Source of the DNA: Alectoria sarmentosa
Taxonomy: Eukaryota > Ascomycota > Lecanoromycetes > Lecanorales > Parmeliaceae
DNA length: 64,000 nt
Direction: 5' to 3'
Assembly (NCBI GenBank): GCA_009733775.1
Contig: WOGZ01000006.1
Location: 1-64,000, forward strand
Positions 1 to 11,990 of this stretch are shown in pieces. The notes below the pieces were generated by a model that worked only from the letters and a program-made list of their open reading frames with translations, was not told the origin of the DNA and did no database searches. Within the stretch, counting starts at the first letter, position 1, and each line of letters starts with the position of its first letter. Both the position numbers and the translations under genes were made by a program.

Positions 1-1051
1 TTCCCCCTTCCCCCTTCCCCTCCCCAAATCACCCTTGCCCACGAATCCAAAGATGGCCCCGATCAAATCGGCAGAAGTTCGAACCCAGACCGTATATATA
101 CGACCAGTCCGTTCTTCTTTCCTGCTTGGTAGTCCCGAAATGAACAAGGGCAGAAGCCTTGGTATTCCAAGTGGGTTGATGAAGTTGGCATGATTCAAGG
201 TTGCTGAAATTTGAGAGGTAGAGGTACGACGGCAAGGGACTAAAAATTGGCGGTGGTGAGATGCAGCGGTAATTTACGAGACTATAAGGTAGGTGGTAGT
301 GGGGAGAATTACAGTGGGCTTCGCAGTGATGCCTTCAGACAAAGGAATGGTGGTAGCGAGGTAGTTTAGGCGAGTGGGACAGGCATCATGCTTGGAGCAC
401 GCTTGGAGGAAGCTTGGGGGATTTGGATACGGGTAGGGCTCAGGTATTATAGGTGGCATGGTCTAGATGATTAACATGATGTCAATTGGTGCAGCATCAG
501 AAGCATCTGGATCTGGATGGGATTATGACAGCGCATACGCTTTTCGCATGGCTTAATAAGCTATTCTCCGTCGCCGTCGTAAGATGTCACCAACCCTGGT
601 GCAAGAGCTCCGAGATGACCTTGTTCATGCATGGAACCAATTGCAGAAATGGCCGAAAAATAATGCGATGCAGCATCTCAGATTGGAATCACCGAGAGGT
701 GCATCGAGATCTGAGCCTAGGCCCCTTCGTGGATTGACCGACCGACGACATCCCAAAAAAGAGTTGGAAGCGGAGATGGGTTCTGATGTCAAGGTATGTT
801 TCGGAAGAAAAGGCATAGCACGCTTGAACCGAAAGCGTATCAACGGACTTTGCGTTGATGCGAAAATCAGTTGATTGGGTTGGCAAACCACCGAGCAGGC
901 CTCACCGCTATACATGCTTTTCAGCAGTCGGCAGGGCTGGTAGCGTCCCGCGAGAAGATAACGCCATGCTCATGGGGCTATGTACGGATAATTGTGGCTA
1001 AGACCTATGGAGGGTATCATATATCAACAAAAGGATGCAACCGATCGATGC
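1..1051. other. No recognisable gene
   Basis: I see only short overlapping open frames with no family resemblance and no convincing intron-exon structure. The right part is probably the 3' flank of the minus-strand gene that ends at 1052. Confidence 0.5.
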
Positions 1052-2394
1052 TCAAGCCGTGGTCTCAGTCCAAGATGTGTCATTGATGAAGGCGTCCCAA
1101 CCTCCGTCAATGCCCGCAGGAGTGACAGTGCCGCTACCTGATGCGCTGTTCCCACCAGCATACATCTGACTCTTTGAGAAGTCGTGGAGTGAACCATCGT
1201 AGGGGAGCTGATATGCTGGCGATGGGACTGGCGACGCAGACATTGTCGTAGATGGCTGGGCGTAGATTTGATGACTGGGTGACATGTCCAGAGCACTAGG
1301 TGCGAGCGTGGCACTCATACCATCATATGACTGATTAAAGCTCCGCGGCTTTTGGAGGGTAGATGGAGTCGCATTGTAATTGTATGCCTGTGGCAGGTTC
1401 TCGCTCCCAGCCATCAACATGGATGTGAATGCATCATTAGGATCCAAAGCCGATCCTAAGAGCATCTGTGTTTCGGTTGGGAGTGATGTGGTGAAAGGAC
1501 TCATGTTGGAAAATCCGTTCATACCGCCGAATGGGTGCTGCTGTTGCACCGGCGATTGCGGTGGGGGGGCCCTCATTTGCTGTGAGTTCTGACCTTCTTG
1601 TTTCACGTTGAAGGTGGAGGATGTCTGGGGAAGCGCAGGTCTTGAAGGTATCGACTGTGGGGTCGCTGGTGCCCCGATTGGTGAGTGCGACGATGACTTG
1701 GACGATGCCGATGTACGTCGACGATCCATTCGAGGTACAGCTTGGACAGGACTTGGCGCAGGCACGTTTGGAGAATAGGTGGGAGTACTATGGGAAGCGG
1801 AGGCTGAGCGTGCTTGATGGCCAGGCCGGTACCCAGGTGTTCCCGGTGTGGGATATGGCTGGCCGAATGACGATGGTGACTGCTGCTGAGGCATGTTGTG
1901 AGCCATGAATGGAGATGGATATATGTTCTGATTATGCGCAAATTGTGGAGCGTTGGGGTATTGCTGGGCGTATGAGTTCGTGATGGCCTGGTCCAAGGCG
2001 GACCTCATGGCTACGTGGTTCGTGAGATATGCTGACAGGCGTCTGTTGAAGTCGACTGACCCAGTCTGAAGGTGGGCCGTAAGTCGTCGGTACTGCATGG
2101 GAAGGTCATCGTCTTCCTCTTCGTACATCTCTTCGTTGACCACATCTTGTTCGGTGACTCGCAGTGAACGGCCGGTGCGTCGCTTATGAATCTCGGAGGC
2201 CCGTCGTGCCGATTCGACTCTGGCCTCAAGACTACGGTCACTTCTCCTGGAGGCTGCGATGTAGGCGCTGTGATTCAATGAGAACGTGTTCATAGAGGGA
2301 CGGGAGATAGCATGCCATACCGCTCTTGATTTTCCTCATGGGTCCGTTCAGTCTTCAAAGCCTTTGCGGGTGGAATGGTACGCTGGGGAGGCAT
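1052..2394 (-). CDS. Conserved fungal protein with charged N-terminus and Pro/Ser/Gln-rich tail
   Basis: Two exons, complement(1052..2267, 2321..2394), 429 aa. The 53-bp intron (donor GTATGG at 2320, acceptor CACAG ending at 2268) joins HEENQER to AYIAASRRSDRS and so restores a continuous conserved block. Without it the first ATG of the long frame (2293) would give a truncated protein that starts inside the intron. Residues ~15-90 are highly charged (Arg-rich, then EEMYEEEDDDLP), and the remainder is low-complexity Pro/Ser/Gln/Met-rich sequence ending in WDAFINDTSWTE. I recognise the N-terminal block as conserved in filamentous ascomycetes but can give it no biochemical function. The composition resembles transcription-associated proteins, which is inference only. 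It is transcribed toward the left edge from a CT-rich upstream region. Confidence 0.8.
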
Positions 2395-3300
2395 GTTGAT
2401 ACGATTTGCTGTATCTCGTGCGGAGAACAGAATTTTGACGGTGGAGTTTTTGGAAGGAAGACAACTTCTTTCAGGCTCTGTCGAAGGGAAAGGAAAGAAT
2501 CTGGGGAAAGAAGATTTTGCGGCGGTTATGGGGTGAAGGCGGCGAGTAGGCGTATTGAATATCGCGTCTTTCGGAGGCTTGAACCTTACGGCAAGTGAGG
2601 GTGGCGACAAGCCGCAAGAGGAAAAAGCAGACGACAATGCGAGGGATGGAGGCGAGCGAGTTGATGGAGAGGAGTTGGATGGGATTGAAAAGATTGATTG
2701 GAAGAAGGATGATTGGGATATGGGAATGAAACAGGAGAATTGAAGGACTGGAGAGATGAAGGTTTTGGTGGGGGGGGGAGATGGGTGTCGATATAGAGAC
2801 CCTGCGATGGCAGGGCGGCGGACCGTGGGGATCGATCTGATATTAGAAATGGGAGGCCTAAAGTTGCGCCAACTGCCGAGGGCGTATTCGGTTTGCAATC
2901 TGGCACTGATCGTCGGCTAATTGAAAATAGGACAATGATCAGGAAGTAAAAGTAGAAGCAGAAGGAGAAATAGGAGAGGGAGAGGGAGAGGAAATGATTG
3001 GATTTGATAGCCGTTGAAGGAGGGAGGAAGAGTGGTTGGATGAAAGATGGAAAGGTACCAAGGTTCTTCAATGTTTGCAATGGCAAAAATTGCGAAGAGG
3101 GAGGGAGCGATTCGAGTACTTATATTGAAAGGGTCCAGGAAAAGGGAACCAGGAAAAGGGAACCAGGAAAAGGGAAAAGGGAAAGAGGAGATTAGTTGAT
3201 AAGAGTGAGTAATAATACAGTACGAGAGTCAAGGAAATAGCTAAGGAAAAAGGGAAGTGCTCGGGTCCAGCTCCGTTGGGATGCTGCCAAGGAAGCAAAA
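2395..3300 (-). promoter_or_regulatory. Pyrimidine-rich 5' region of the 2394 gene
   Basis: On the minus (sense) strand this stretch is strongly CT-rich; the plus strand reads as runs of GGAGA/GAGGG, especially 2940-3020 and 3135-3190. Such CT-rich tracts are common in promoters and 5' UTRs of filamentous fungi. The open frames here are by-products of the biased composition. Confidence 0.45.
3135..3176. repeat. 14-bp tandem repeat, three copies
   Basis: The unit CCAGGAAAAGGGAA is repeated three times without mismatch, followed by a partial degenerate copy. It lies in the purine-rich upstream region of the 2394 gene. Confidence 0.9.
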
Positions 3301-4100
3301 GAAAGGATCACAACCACAGGAGCCAAGTGCGAGAGTCAGAGAAGAAAGTCAGCCAGTCGTAAATCGTAAATCGTAATCGTAAAAGCTGCACGATACGCGA
3401 CTTGCGTGGAAAAAGGGCACTATGCCTCGAATGGGTGGTCAATCGGGAGATCTCGACACCCTTTTTTTTGGAATTTGGGAATTTTGGAGTTTTTACGGAG
3501 CACACGCCTGAATCTTGGCTCCCACTCGGCAGCAGCATTTCCCGAAGCCCCAAGCAACCAATCATGACGCCCCACCATCAGCCACGCTAATGTCCTGCCA
3601 GATTAGCGAGACTAGCGCAATCTGGAAAAAAACAAGGAAGTGGCTCCACCCAGGCATCGGCCGTCAAAAGAGAGTTTGGCTCGTGGCTTCGCTTACATGC
3701 TTTCTCGATCACGATCTCTGTGCTCAATAATCCATCGGACTGCTACTGCCGGCAATTATCATGATTATCATCATTTATCATGGGTAAAGTTCAAGCTTCA
3801 AGGTTCAAAGTTCAAACAGACAGAAGCCTCGGACGTCACTGCGCAATCGCCCCCTATCCCCCTCCTCGACCAAAATTGCCGATGACTACTTGATGGCAAT
3901 TGGCAAGCTCCTTCAATGAGCTTTCGGACTGGCCTCCGCAGCGCTAAAAAGGTAGCAAGGCAGCCGGCCAGCCAGTGGAGGCCGAAGGAGCTTTGCCCAA
4001 GGTACCTGCAAGTCCATTCAGATTGGGACCCGCAAACTAATCATCCTGTCCCTTCCAACGCGGCCTCGGCTTTCCTCCATCTCCTCACTTTCCAGAGGCC

Positions 4101-4136
4101 AAATGCCATGAGATGGACAAATGCCATGAGATGGAC
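4101..4136. repeat. 18-bp tandem duplication
   Basis: AAATGCCATGAGATGGAC occurs twice in direct tandem with no mismatch, in otherwise unremarkable intergenic DNA. Confidence 0.9.
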
Positions 4137-6086
4137 CATGGTCGTGGGCACGATAGGTAGTTTGGATCTCTGAGCTCGAATGCTACTTTGCAACGGAGGG
4201 AGCGGAGAAAGAGAGGGCGGTCACGACTCAGGCTGTCAGCAGGATTAGCCATTATCTATTAGTGGCAGACAAGTAATCACCATTCACCAAAGCCAAGATA
4301 ATTTACCCATCCTCTCGCGTTCAAGGTTGACGTTGCAAAGCTTCCAATCCCTCGGTCCCTCATGCTACCCTACCGCCGGAGCTTGCTCCTTTGCCCCTAA
4401 CTACTGTACTACTGAATCGACCGATGATAACGGTACTGCATGGGCACTGGGGAGCAGATCTGACCTGGGCACCTGGAGCCAATCAAACCCGCCGGGGTGC
4501 CCTCTTGGAACGCCCAAGCTTTTCGATTGAGTTCGATTGTGCCGTAGAGTAGATCTGCTGGCACCCTGAATGGGTCGATCTGGACTCCGGCCGCCCAGTC
4601 GCCGTCTTTCCGCCTTTCCGTCCATCCGTTGCATCTGTATTTCGTACAGTACTTTACTGTAGACTGTAATACTCTACTCGCCTTTCTATCTCCGCAGCAT
4701 CCATTCGACTGCGACTGTCATGGTGACGACACAATTATCCCTCCTTCCCTCTTGTGCACGTCAGAGGCATCAAAGGCAGACGCATCAATAGAATGGCCCT
4801 GCTGGGAGAAGCAGATTCAGATTCAGATACAGACTCAGTCTCAGTCTCAATCTCAGAAGTAGAATCAGCAGATTCGGTCAATTATTCAATCAGAAGCCAA
4901 GAGACATTGACTCGCCTTGGTTCGCTTCCGTCAGCTAGCAGCTGGCAACTGGCAGATGGCAATTGGCAATTGGCAACTCCTGACGATTCATCTCGCCTGT
5001 GCTTGTAGAGTACTATACCACTGAATAAGAATGATAATTTCAATCATAATAATAACTATGAACAATAATGAACATTGGGTCCGAGTCCCAATCAAGCCCC
5101 CACTTCATGATTGAGGTGCAAAAGCCGCATGGTAGACAAGGTAGTTTTGGGGGGGACTTTGATCCCTAATAATAAACAAGTCTGATGGAAAATACCATCT
5201 TCTGTTCTAACTTCAGTCAAGAGTCTTGGAATTGGATCGGATGGAAAATGCCATGTTCGATTGCACTCCAGTCTTGGACTCTCACTCTCCGTGGTCTAGA
5301 ACAATACACAATACATTAGTACATACGAGCATGGGCCACTGGATGATGCAGATTACGGAGATATGCATACTACTAACATTCCAAGACAAGGATTACGGGC
5401 GCCTGAGTACAGATGATGATGCCAGATGAACGGGTGCATCATCATCATTCAACATAGCTCCTGTCCTAGTACATATCTCGGGCAAGGCATGTAAAATCAA
5501 CGTCAAAAGCCCAGGCGTGTCCGCCAGTCTCCTGAATAGCCGTTCCAATTATTCATCAGCAAGGTCCAGCTGCATTCCCACTCTCCGACTTGCCACTGTT
5601 GCTTTGCCTACTGGCTTCTGCTTCCGTACCTTGGGTCAGGTCGGCTATGCAACGACATGCCAATTCCCAAGAATAAGATACCAAGGGGCCATCTACAGGA
5701 ACACTTGGACCCATTCTCCTCATTATTTGTCATCCAGCTAGCTATCATCTGACCGAATGGGATTGTGCATATGCCGGTAGTCAAAAGCAAGAATTCAAAC
5801 AACAATTAGGTAGCCATCTCATCGCATCTAATCTCGTCGAGTACCAGGAGAAACTCGTTTGACTCCAAAAGCAGTCCAACAGAAATACGCATCTCTCCAC
5901 TCACCGTCTGCTCTTGAGCCCGAGCAAAAGTATGGCCGGCTGGCGGCGTCATATCGCAACGCCATTGCCAGATTGCCAGATTGCCAGATTGCCGAGATCT
6001 TGCCATTGCTGGCGAATACGATATGCCAGATGGACAGATGCTTCGTGATCGGTCCTTCCGTGGTCCAGTGGTCCTTCCGTGTCCCT

Positions 6087-6117
6087 GCATGACGCATGAC
6101 GCATGACGCATGACGCA
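6087..6117. repeat. 7-bp tandem repeat GCATGAC, four copies plus part
   Basis: GCATGAC is repeated four times and followed by GCA. It looks like a simple minisatellite. I see no gene nearby that it would obviously regulate. Confidence 0.9.
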
Positions 6118-6769
6118 TAAAGTTTCAAGCAAGGGACATGCTACTTGCCCCATGAGCGGAAATGTTCGGGGATGGAGGGTGGCAGTTGTGGCATGAGACT
6201 CAGACCACCCTTGGCGCCAGACACTGTCCGCTAGACTCTAGTGCTGTTTCAGGGGCGCCTGAATCAACGCGAGGGTCACCATGTGTAGTCAACCTCCATG
6301 CGAACCACAAATTGCAGGTCTGAAGCCCATCAGCAACAGCGAAAGAGTCCCCCGAAGTCGAGGGACCAAGCCCAGGACAGCTCGTCATTCTGGTCACGCA
6401 CATCCCGTGCTCAAAGGGATAAAATCGCAGCAGTCCGGCCGTTGGACGGGCAAGGAATCCCAAGCCATCAATGGCCTGGAGAGCTCAAGTCTTGAGTCAT
6501 CGACGGCTTCATAGGGATGTTTTGTTTCGATCAGTTCTACCTCTCAGTGGGATACATGACGCCTCTCTCGAATGACGTGCTATTTCATTCGCTTCGCTAA
6601 ATGTTTCAAGAGAAGCAAGTGTCTCAGCATCTGGCCATCTGTGATAATAGACAGGAATTGCCATTCGCTTCAGATCTGGCATGTCGTGTTGCACCAGATT
6701 TCCCGTCAAGATACATGTATGAACCGTGCAAAGATTCCCACCCCTCGGCGCCTTCAGCTTAATGCGACC

Positions 6770-8014
6770 TCATAACAGCGAATCCAGCCGGGTGAAAACG
6801 CTCAGGCAAGCAGCTACGACCTGTGTAGTCATCAGGATCAATATGGGTATGGATGGTTCGCAACGGTAGAACATACCTCAAGCTGTAATTCCCTGTCCTT
6901 ATTCTTGCTGACCTCGTCCGTAATCACTTGGCCCAAGTTTGCCCCTATCCCTTGGGCGCCCCCCGTCCGCTTCCCAAACGGCCATTGCGAATATTCCGCC
7001 AACAGTTCATCGACCTGTGCGAATGCCCTTTCTCTTGCCTCGTGACCCAAAGTTGCCAACGCGTTCTCAAGCACATTTGCCGCATAAGCCGCGCATACCA
7101 TCGCAATCGTTCTGATGTATCTGAATTCCATGTCCTCGGGGAGGAACTGGCTAGGTGGAAGGACGACCGTTCTATTCGTCAACACATTGCGGACCCGCCT
7201 TCGAATCTCGTCTTTTGCACCTCCATCTGCAACTGGATGGGTGGCCATGTCGAAGAGGAGGAAGTTGCGCTTTTCGGTGCGCAGGATACCTTTGTCTACG
7301 AGACCTTTGGCGAGACGCTCTCGTACTTGCTTTAGCTGGTAGCCTATCTTCATCAGATTCCATGTCTCCCCTAGCCACGACATCAGTATGGGAGCTCTGC
7401 ATGCCAGGGATTGATTGGCTGGCCATTACCACTCATCAGATCTATCCACGAACTAACGCTCATCTTTTCACTCGACTTCATCATCTTCAATGCCTCATCC
7501 AGGAGTACTTCTCCCGTCAAGTTATCATCGATAACCTCAATGACTCTGTCTGCCAGTGGGAAGCGCCGCCTCGAAGAATCTTTTTGCATGCTCACGCGAC
7601 CTCTGAAAGCTAGTTCAATGACTATGCATCCTCGTAGAGCGTAGGAGATGTTGTCGTTCCAGAATGACAGGTAGCCCTTGGACGCAGTCAGCGTCAGTCT
7701 CAGATCGCAAACGGCTCAAAAAAGGCCAATTGTACCTGCTTGTCCTTCAACCCCATCAGCAGAACCTCCTCCATGAGCGTCAGTTTAGGCTGCTTGCTCC
7801 GTTCCTCACTCTCACTTATATCCCGAGGATCGAAAGCTATCTTGTGTCCATTCTCCCCGCCCGTATAGGATGTTTCTGGTGCACGGTCGTTGTAGGCTTT
7901 TGGCGCTGGAGAGCTGACTCGGCTGGCATCTTCCCCGTCCTCAGCGGTAGAAGCGAAGGCTCCACCCCCTCCCCCGGCGCCACGGCGACGAGTAAGGCCG
8001 CCGGCTGACGCCAT
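6770..8014 (-). CDS. vps74: Vps74 / GOLPH3 family Golgi phosphoprotein
   Basis: Four exons, complement(6770..6820, 6877..7370, 7430..7676, 7736..8014), 356 aa. Introns are 56-59 bp with good GT-AG ends. After a Gly-rich, low-complexity N-terminus (~residues 1-60) comes the GPP34 domain, recognisable from LTLMEEVLLMGLKDKQGYL, RGRV, KGLVDKGILRTEKRNF, VLPPSQFLPEDMEFRYIRT, YAANVLENAL and the C-terminal SVFTRLDSLL. In this family the protein binds PI4P on Golgi membranes and the tails of glycosyltransferases, keeping them in the Golgi by COPI-dependent recycling. Length and domain order fit the yeast and animal homologues. The start is the first ATG of the frame at 8014, and the short final exon supplies the conserved LL terminus. 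Confidence 0.95.
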
Positions 8015-8564
8015 GTATTCGTGGTCTCGAGCTTATGAACAGGATCTCTGATAATTCTGCAGGTTGGGGACAGAAAAGCGGAAAGCAGGAGATGAAAGCA
8101 TCCGTTCGTGTGACTTTGGGTTCGGTGGCAAGAGATTCCTGATTTCTGAGCTACGTCTGGAGTATCCCTATACTTTGCTGTCGGTCAAGTCGCTGATACT
8201 TTGGATTGCAATTTCGTCTTTCGTGTATTCCTTGGCAACGTTGGATATTTTGTCACATAGACTGAGCTCCGTTTCAGGAGCTCGCTTGCGCTTGCTGCAG
8301 CATTGGCGCCTACAAAAATTTGAGTCGCCTAATCCATCTCATGCCTCGTGGTAGTCTGTACTGCAGATGGAGTCTACAAACGTACTGGAAATAAAGTTAT
8401 AGAACAGGACTGGTAGCGTATTTATGTTCATGTGTATGCCAAAGTTGGATATGACGGAGGCTTTCTAGAATTGTACAGCTACCAGGGCCTTCGAAAAACC
8501 CTCGGAATTGTCAGAATCTCCTGCTCGCTCCTCCATCTCCCCTCATTCGGGCTACTGGTTGGCT

Positions 8565-9260
8565 TCAGTGGGCTGAAGGAATGTATTAGCAGCTGTTCGA
8601 CATTCACACCTTCTTCAGGAGCTTACCGTCTGGCTGGCCCAATATATAGTTCACTGCTTTGTCGACTGCAAGAGGGTTAGCATTAGAATAGCCATGCCCC
8701 CAATCCGCTCGGAAAACATACTGCTCAGAATCGAGTCTGCCTCTTTGTCAGGAATCTCGATACTAAACTCCTGTGCGAGAGTCAGGCCAGGCAAATCTCC
8801 GTACTACCATAGAGCATCTCACCTCCTCAATAGCCATAACCACCTCTACAGTGTCCAAACTGTCCAGACCCAAGTCGTTCGAGAAGTGTGACGTATTCGA
8901 GAGCTTGCACTAAGTCAGACATGCTGTTGTACCCCCAGAATCATTGCCAGCCAGCCATACCTTGGACGCATCTTTGACCTGAATTGCAATCATTTAGCCC
9001 ACTTCTACATACCTCAAAGCCACAGCCAGCCATACCTTGTCAAAGTTCTTCAGCAAATCCATTATCCTCCCCTCAACCTCAGGTTTGGACAGTCCCGCTG
9101 GTGCTGAATAGTGTCTGATTCTTGGGTATCGCGAAGCTGGAGTAGACCGGGTGGATGTGACGGAGAAGCAGGGAGCAATTGCTCGCGACGCTGGAAGCTG
9201 GTTCCTTGTCACCGACCTCGAGGCGCATCGAACGGACTGGAAAAGAGCGGTACGGATCAT
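8565..9260 (-). CDS. Mitochondrial acyl carrier protein (complex I subunit)
   Basis: Six exons, complement(8565..8572, 8627..8665, 8722..8770, 8823..8903, 8961..8978, 9036..9260), 139 aa. Residues 1-~55 form a basic, Ser-rich mitochondrial presequence. The ACP domain follows, with LGLDSLDTVEVVMAIEEEF; Ser96 in DSL is the 4'-phosphopantetheine site. The protein carries acyl chains for mitochondrial fatty-acid synthesis (lipoate precursor), is a subunit of respiratory complex I and supports Fe-S cluster assembly. Exon 2 is an 18-nt microexon (VKDASK) that is needed for alignment with the family. The last exon supplies only the final Ala-His and the stop; read-through of that intron would give a short alternative tail (DGKLLKKV). 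The gene is divergent from the complex I 23-kDa subunit gene. Confidence 0.93.
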
Positions 9261-9475
9261 CTTGGACCTTCTAATGTCGAGTTATTGTCGATGTTGTTCT
9301 TAGTGACGGACGATGCTCATAGCTCCGACACTTTTTCATCAATACACTAGGAGCCCTTAGCGTCATTCTCTTGTTACAGCCAATCAGCTCCCACCATTTT
9401 CATTACCGCATCCACCCAAATACCCAGTTCGTAGTTTCGCACATTGCCACAGAACTGGTCACTATACTCACCACC
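9261..9475. promoter_or_regulatory. 215-bp divergent promoter between two complex I genes
   Basis: This short interval separates the start codons of the ACP gene (left) and the 23-kDa Fe-S subunit gene (right), so both must be driven from it. I see no specific regulatory motif that I can name. Confidence 0.7.
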
Positions 9476-10226
9476 ATGGCTTCAGCACGCTCCCTGCTAA
9501 TCCTGGCCCGCGCGCGTCCCACCTCCGCTCCCCTCAGCACCTTTCTCGCCACACGCACGACAATGCCATCCGCCACCTTCAGCAGCGCCTCCCGCCTGAG
9601 CGCAACTCCAGCTGGTCCACCACCCCAAGGTTTCCGACTCCCACGAAAAGAGCGCTGGGATGAGGGCAAAGAGTCCTCTATTGACAAAGCCGGAAAATAC
9701 TTTCTCCTCACTGAGATGTTGCGAGGCATGTACGTTGTGCTTGAGCAGTTCTTTCGGCCGCCATATACCATCTATTATCCATTTGAAAAGGGGCCAATCT
9801 CTCCGAGATTTCGTGGGGAGCATGCTTTGAGGCGGTATCCGACAGGGGAGGAAAGGTGCATTGCTTGCAAGCTGTGCGAGGCCATTTGCCCGGCCAGCGC
9901 TATCACGATTGAGGCGGAAGAGAGAGAGGATGGGAGTAGGCGGACTACAAGATACGATATTGATATGACGAAGTGCATCTACTGCGGATTCTGTCAGGAG
10001 AGTTGCCCAGTGGACGCAATTGTTGAATGTAGGTAACTTCCTGGGGAAGACGGGCTGTTCATGTATGGTCAAAGGCTAATTCGTCACGTCTATAGCTCCC
10101 AACGCAGAGTATGCCACAGAGACAAGGGAAGAATTGCTTTATAACAAGGAGAAGCTGTTGGCCAATGGGGACAAGTGGGAACCTGAGCTGGCTGCTGCTG
10201 CGCGGGCTGATGCTCCATACCGGTAA
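9476..10226 (+). CDS. NADH:ubiquinone oxidoreductase 23-kDa subunit (NDUFS8/TYKY)
   Basis: Two exons, join(9476..10028, 10096..10226), 227 aa. The ATG has a strong context (CCACCATGG); an upstream in-frame ATG would only lengthen the presequence. A mitochondrial presequence rich in Ala/Arg/Ser (~residues 1-45) is followed by the conserved ferredoxin-like subunit. Its two 4Fe-4S motifs are CIACKLCEAICP and CIYCGFCQESCP, which bind clusters N6a and N6b on the electron path in the peripheral arm of complex I. The C-terminus (REELLYNKEKLL) is typical. The donor T|GTAGGT at 10029 is the one that preserves VESPNAEYA. It shares a divergent promoter with the ACP gene. Confidence 0.97.
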
Positions 10227-11399
10227 AGCTCGAAAAGAAGACTTCAGGGAAATGGGGGTTGCGCTTGTATATAATGAGCATTTCAGCGTGTATCCAAACT
10301 GAAGCTTCACGTGTCTTAATACCAAAATATTCAATTTTTGGGAGCACAGCCGAGCACTTGCTTATCGCTGTCGTGAGACGATCGAGGCCAAGCAGAGGCT
10401 GTGAGCAATGCTTTGAGTTGGGGACTACCAGTGTCCCTATTCATTGAGAAAGCCATCCCGTAGATTGTTAAACTTTGAGTCTGGATATGATGGTGTGTTG
10501 TGGCTACTTTCAATCTTACCTAGCGCTTGAACCACCTTTGGTTCGAGTCAGTATTGCAGTCATCTCCTTCAGCAACTCACCGTCCCCATCAGGCTTTCCT
10601 CTCCCTTCTTATCCCCGCTACTATTCCACTACATGGTTCTCTCCAGATTTTCTTTCTTGACAACTTCCTTTTATTTAGTCAGCTCAGTTGAATCATAACT
10701 TATCATCAAAAGCTTCTCAGCGTCATAGCTCCAGCAGGCTACAATCTTCTTGTTCATCGTCTCATTGCTCCCCGTTGCAGCAGAGCTTTGAAGTCCCATA
10801 CAACTTGCTCCCAGCTGCCCTCCCCAGTGCCGGAGAACGGACTGGAAGTGGAAGCAGAAGCTCTGCCATACAAAGGCATGCTCAGCAGAATCTTTGAGGG
10901 GGAGATTCCTTGGCTTCTATAGTACTCGATTGCTTTCGTCGTGGAAAAGGGTGTGCTAGAAGGCTCGGAGCTGGATGGACAGAGGTTCGACTAACGGCCG
11001 GCTTTGGTGTCCTAGGAGCCTGCTAGTCCTATGCCATGAGATTCCAGAAGTCTAGATACGCATCCATAGCTATAAAATTCATATTCTCGAGGTTTCGAGA
11101 CCCTATCAAGCGTTACGAGTTGGTTGATCTCGGATTTGGCCATAAGAGGTACCTGCTGGACAAGCCACAGTGAGAGGCAGTTTGCCATCTCCATGACTGG
11201 TGCTATAGATATCGAGACCCTGGTAGCCGTGAGCTTCAAGAAATTTCATGGGAGGACAAGTCTGCTCTCTGCTCTTGTCTCCCGAGAAGATCGACACAGT
11301 GCTGTTTCGCTTTACTCTGTAAAACCAGCATTTTCGAGACAGGTCTCCAGACTGAGCATACGGTCCAGAAGAAGAAGTTTGGTCTCCGGAAATCCGTAA
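10227..11399. other. Intergenic; possible further remnants of the GT32 pseudogene
   Basis: No intact gene. Minus-strand frames between 11000 and 11400 may hold a decayed C-terminal part of the glycosyltransferase pseudogene to the right, but I could not align them convincingly. Confidence 0.4.
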
Positions 11400-11990
11400 C
11401 GTCACCGACAAGCTTCGGTTCTATCATCCCCATAATATTTTGCCATGTGAACTCTGTCCCAGTAGCTCAGTAAAAAGTGCGGGACCAGTTGTATTCAAGA
11501 TCTCCACGAAAGATGCGCGGATGCCAGAGATTGTCGCCTCCTTCTCTCGTGCTAGCGCCTTTAGACGAGCCATTACCCAATCCACCGTCATCTCCATCAA
11601 CAAGTGCCCGAATTTGGCCATCATCGCCCAATTACAGAATTTTCAATTCAAGGGTCCAGACTCCCCATTGCCCTCCATCAAGCTCCTCGTAATCAACGCC
11701 AAGACTAGATTGATCTTATCCGCATAAGTTGAGGGCAGCCAGTCCTTTATCGGTATCAGCGACGTGGTATCAATGTCACTGCATACCCCGTCATCTCCCA
11801 GAAGCACGATATAGCAAACGAAACAAGCACGTAAGATGGGATCCTGAAGGTTAATGAAAGTCTCTTCAATGTCGGGCCTGTGAGAGAAGCGGCCTTTGAC
11901 GTAGCTTTCCGCGTGGTGTTGCGTGAGGATTTCGTAGCGGTGCTTTTGATTGATCTTCACCAATGACAGCATGGATTCGCGGTCATGTTC
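11400..11990 (-). pseudogene. GT32 (Och1-like) glycosyltransferase pseudogene
   Basis: Minus-strand frames carry hallmarks of the DXD-sugar glycosyltransferase family: KHRYEILT, FSHRPDIEETF, DPILRACFVCYIVLLGDDGV and then the metal/sugar-nucleotide motif SDIDT, IKDWLPSTYADKINLV, FCNWAMMAKFGH, and ATISGIRASFVEIL followed by TTGPALFTE. Family members are type II Golgi membrane enzymes that transfer mannose or related sugars. The gene is broken. There is an in-frame TGA at about 11643-11645, between GPLN and KFCNW, where the family normally continues with Q/R; CAA or CGA to T(A/G)A is a C-to-T change. A frame change follows near IEPKLVGDV. No convincing N-terminal membrane anchor remains. Confidence 0.75.

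Larger units (their letters stand above)
3301..6769. other. Gene-poor intergenic region
   Basis: About 3.5 kb with no frame longer than ~115 codons, no family match and no plausible exon chain on either strand. It contains several very short tandem repeats: an 18-bp duplication at 4101, an 8-bp GATTGCCA array near 5961-5992 and a 7-bp array at 6087. It separates two minus-strand genes. Confidence 0.55.

Noticed and set aside
60..110. AGTTCGAACCC resembling a tRNA T-loop
   Set aside because: No matching T-stem, acceptor stem or A-box at the required distances. I found no convincing tRNA in the window.
1621..1941. Open frames on both strands inside 1.6-1.9 kb
   Set aside because: Shadows of the 429-aa minus-strand gene whose low-complexity sequence leaves other frames open.
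2326..2898. Alternative upstream start giving a 202-codon frame before the 1052-2394 gene
   Set aside because: The frame stops at the ATG of the long ORF. The conserved join needs the 53-bp intron and the short first exon starting at 2394.
6087..6117. CRISPR-like array
   Set aside because: Contiguous 7-bp tandem units without spacers in a eukaryotic genome; simple minisatellite.
9403..10072. Minus-strand open frames of 122 and 191 codons
   Set aside because: Antisense of the complex I 23-kDa subunit gene, which has intact Fe-S motifs on the plus strand.
11240..11400. Possible further introner-like element (CAGTCTGGAGACCTGTCTCG)
   Set aside because: The central motif is similar, but the 3' branch-site block and a good acceptor are missing, so I did not count it.
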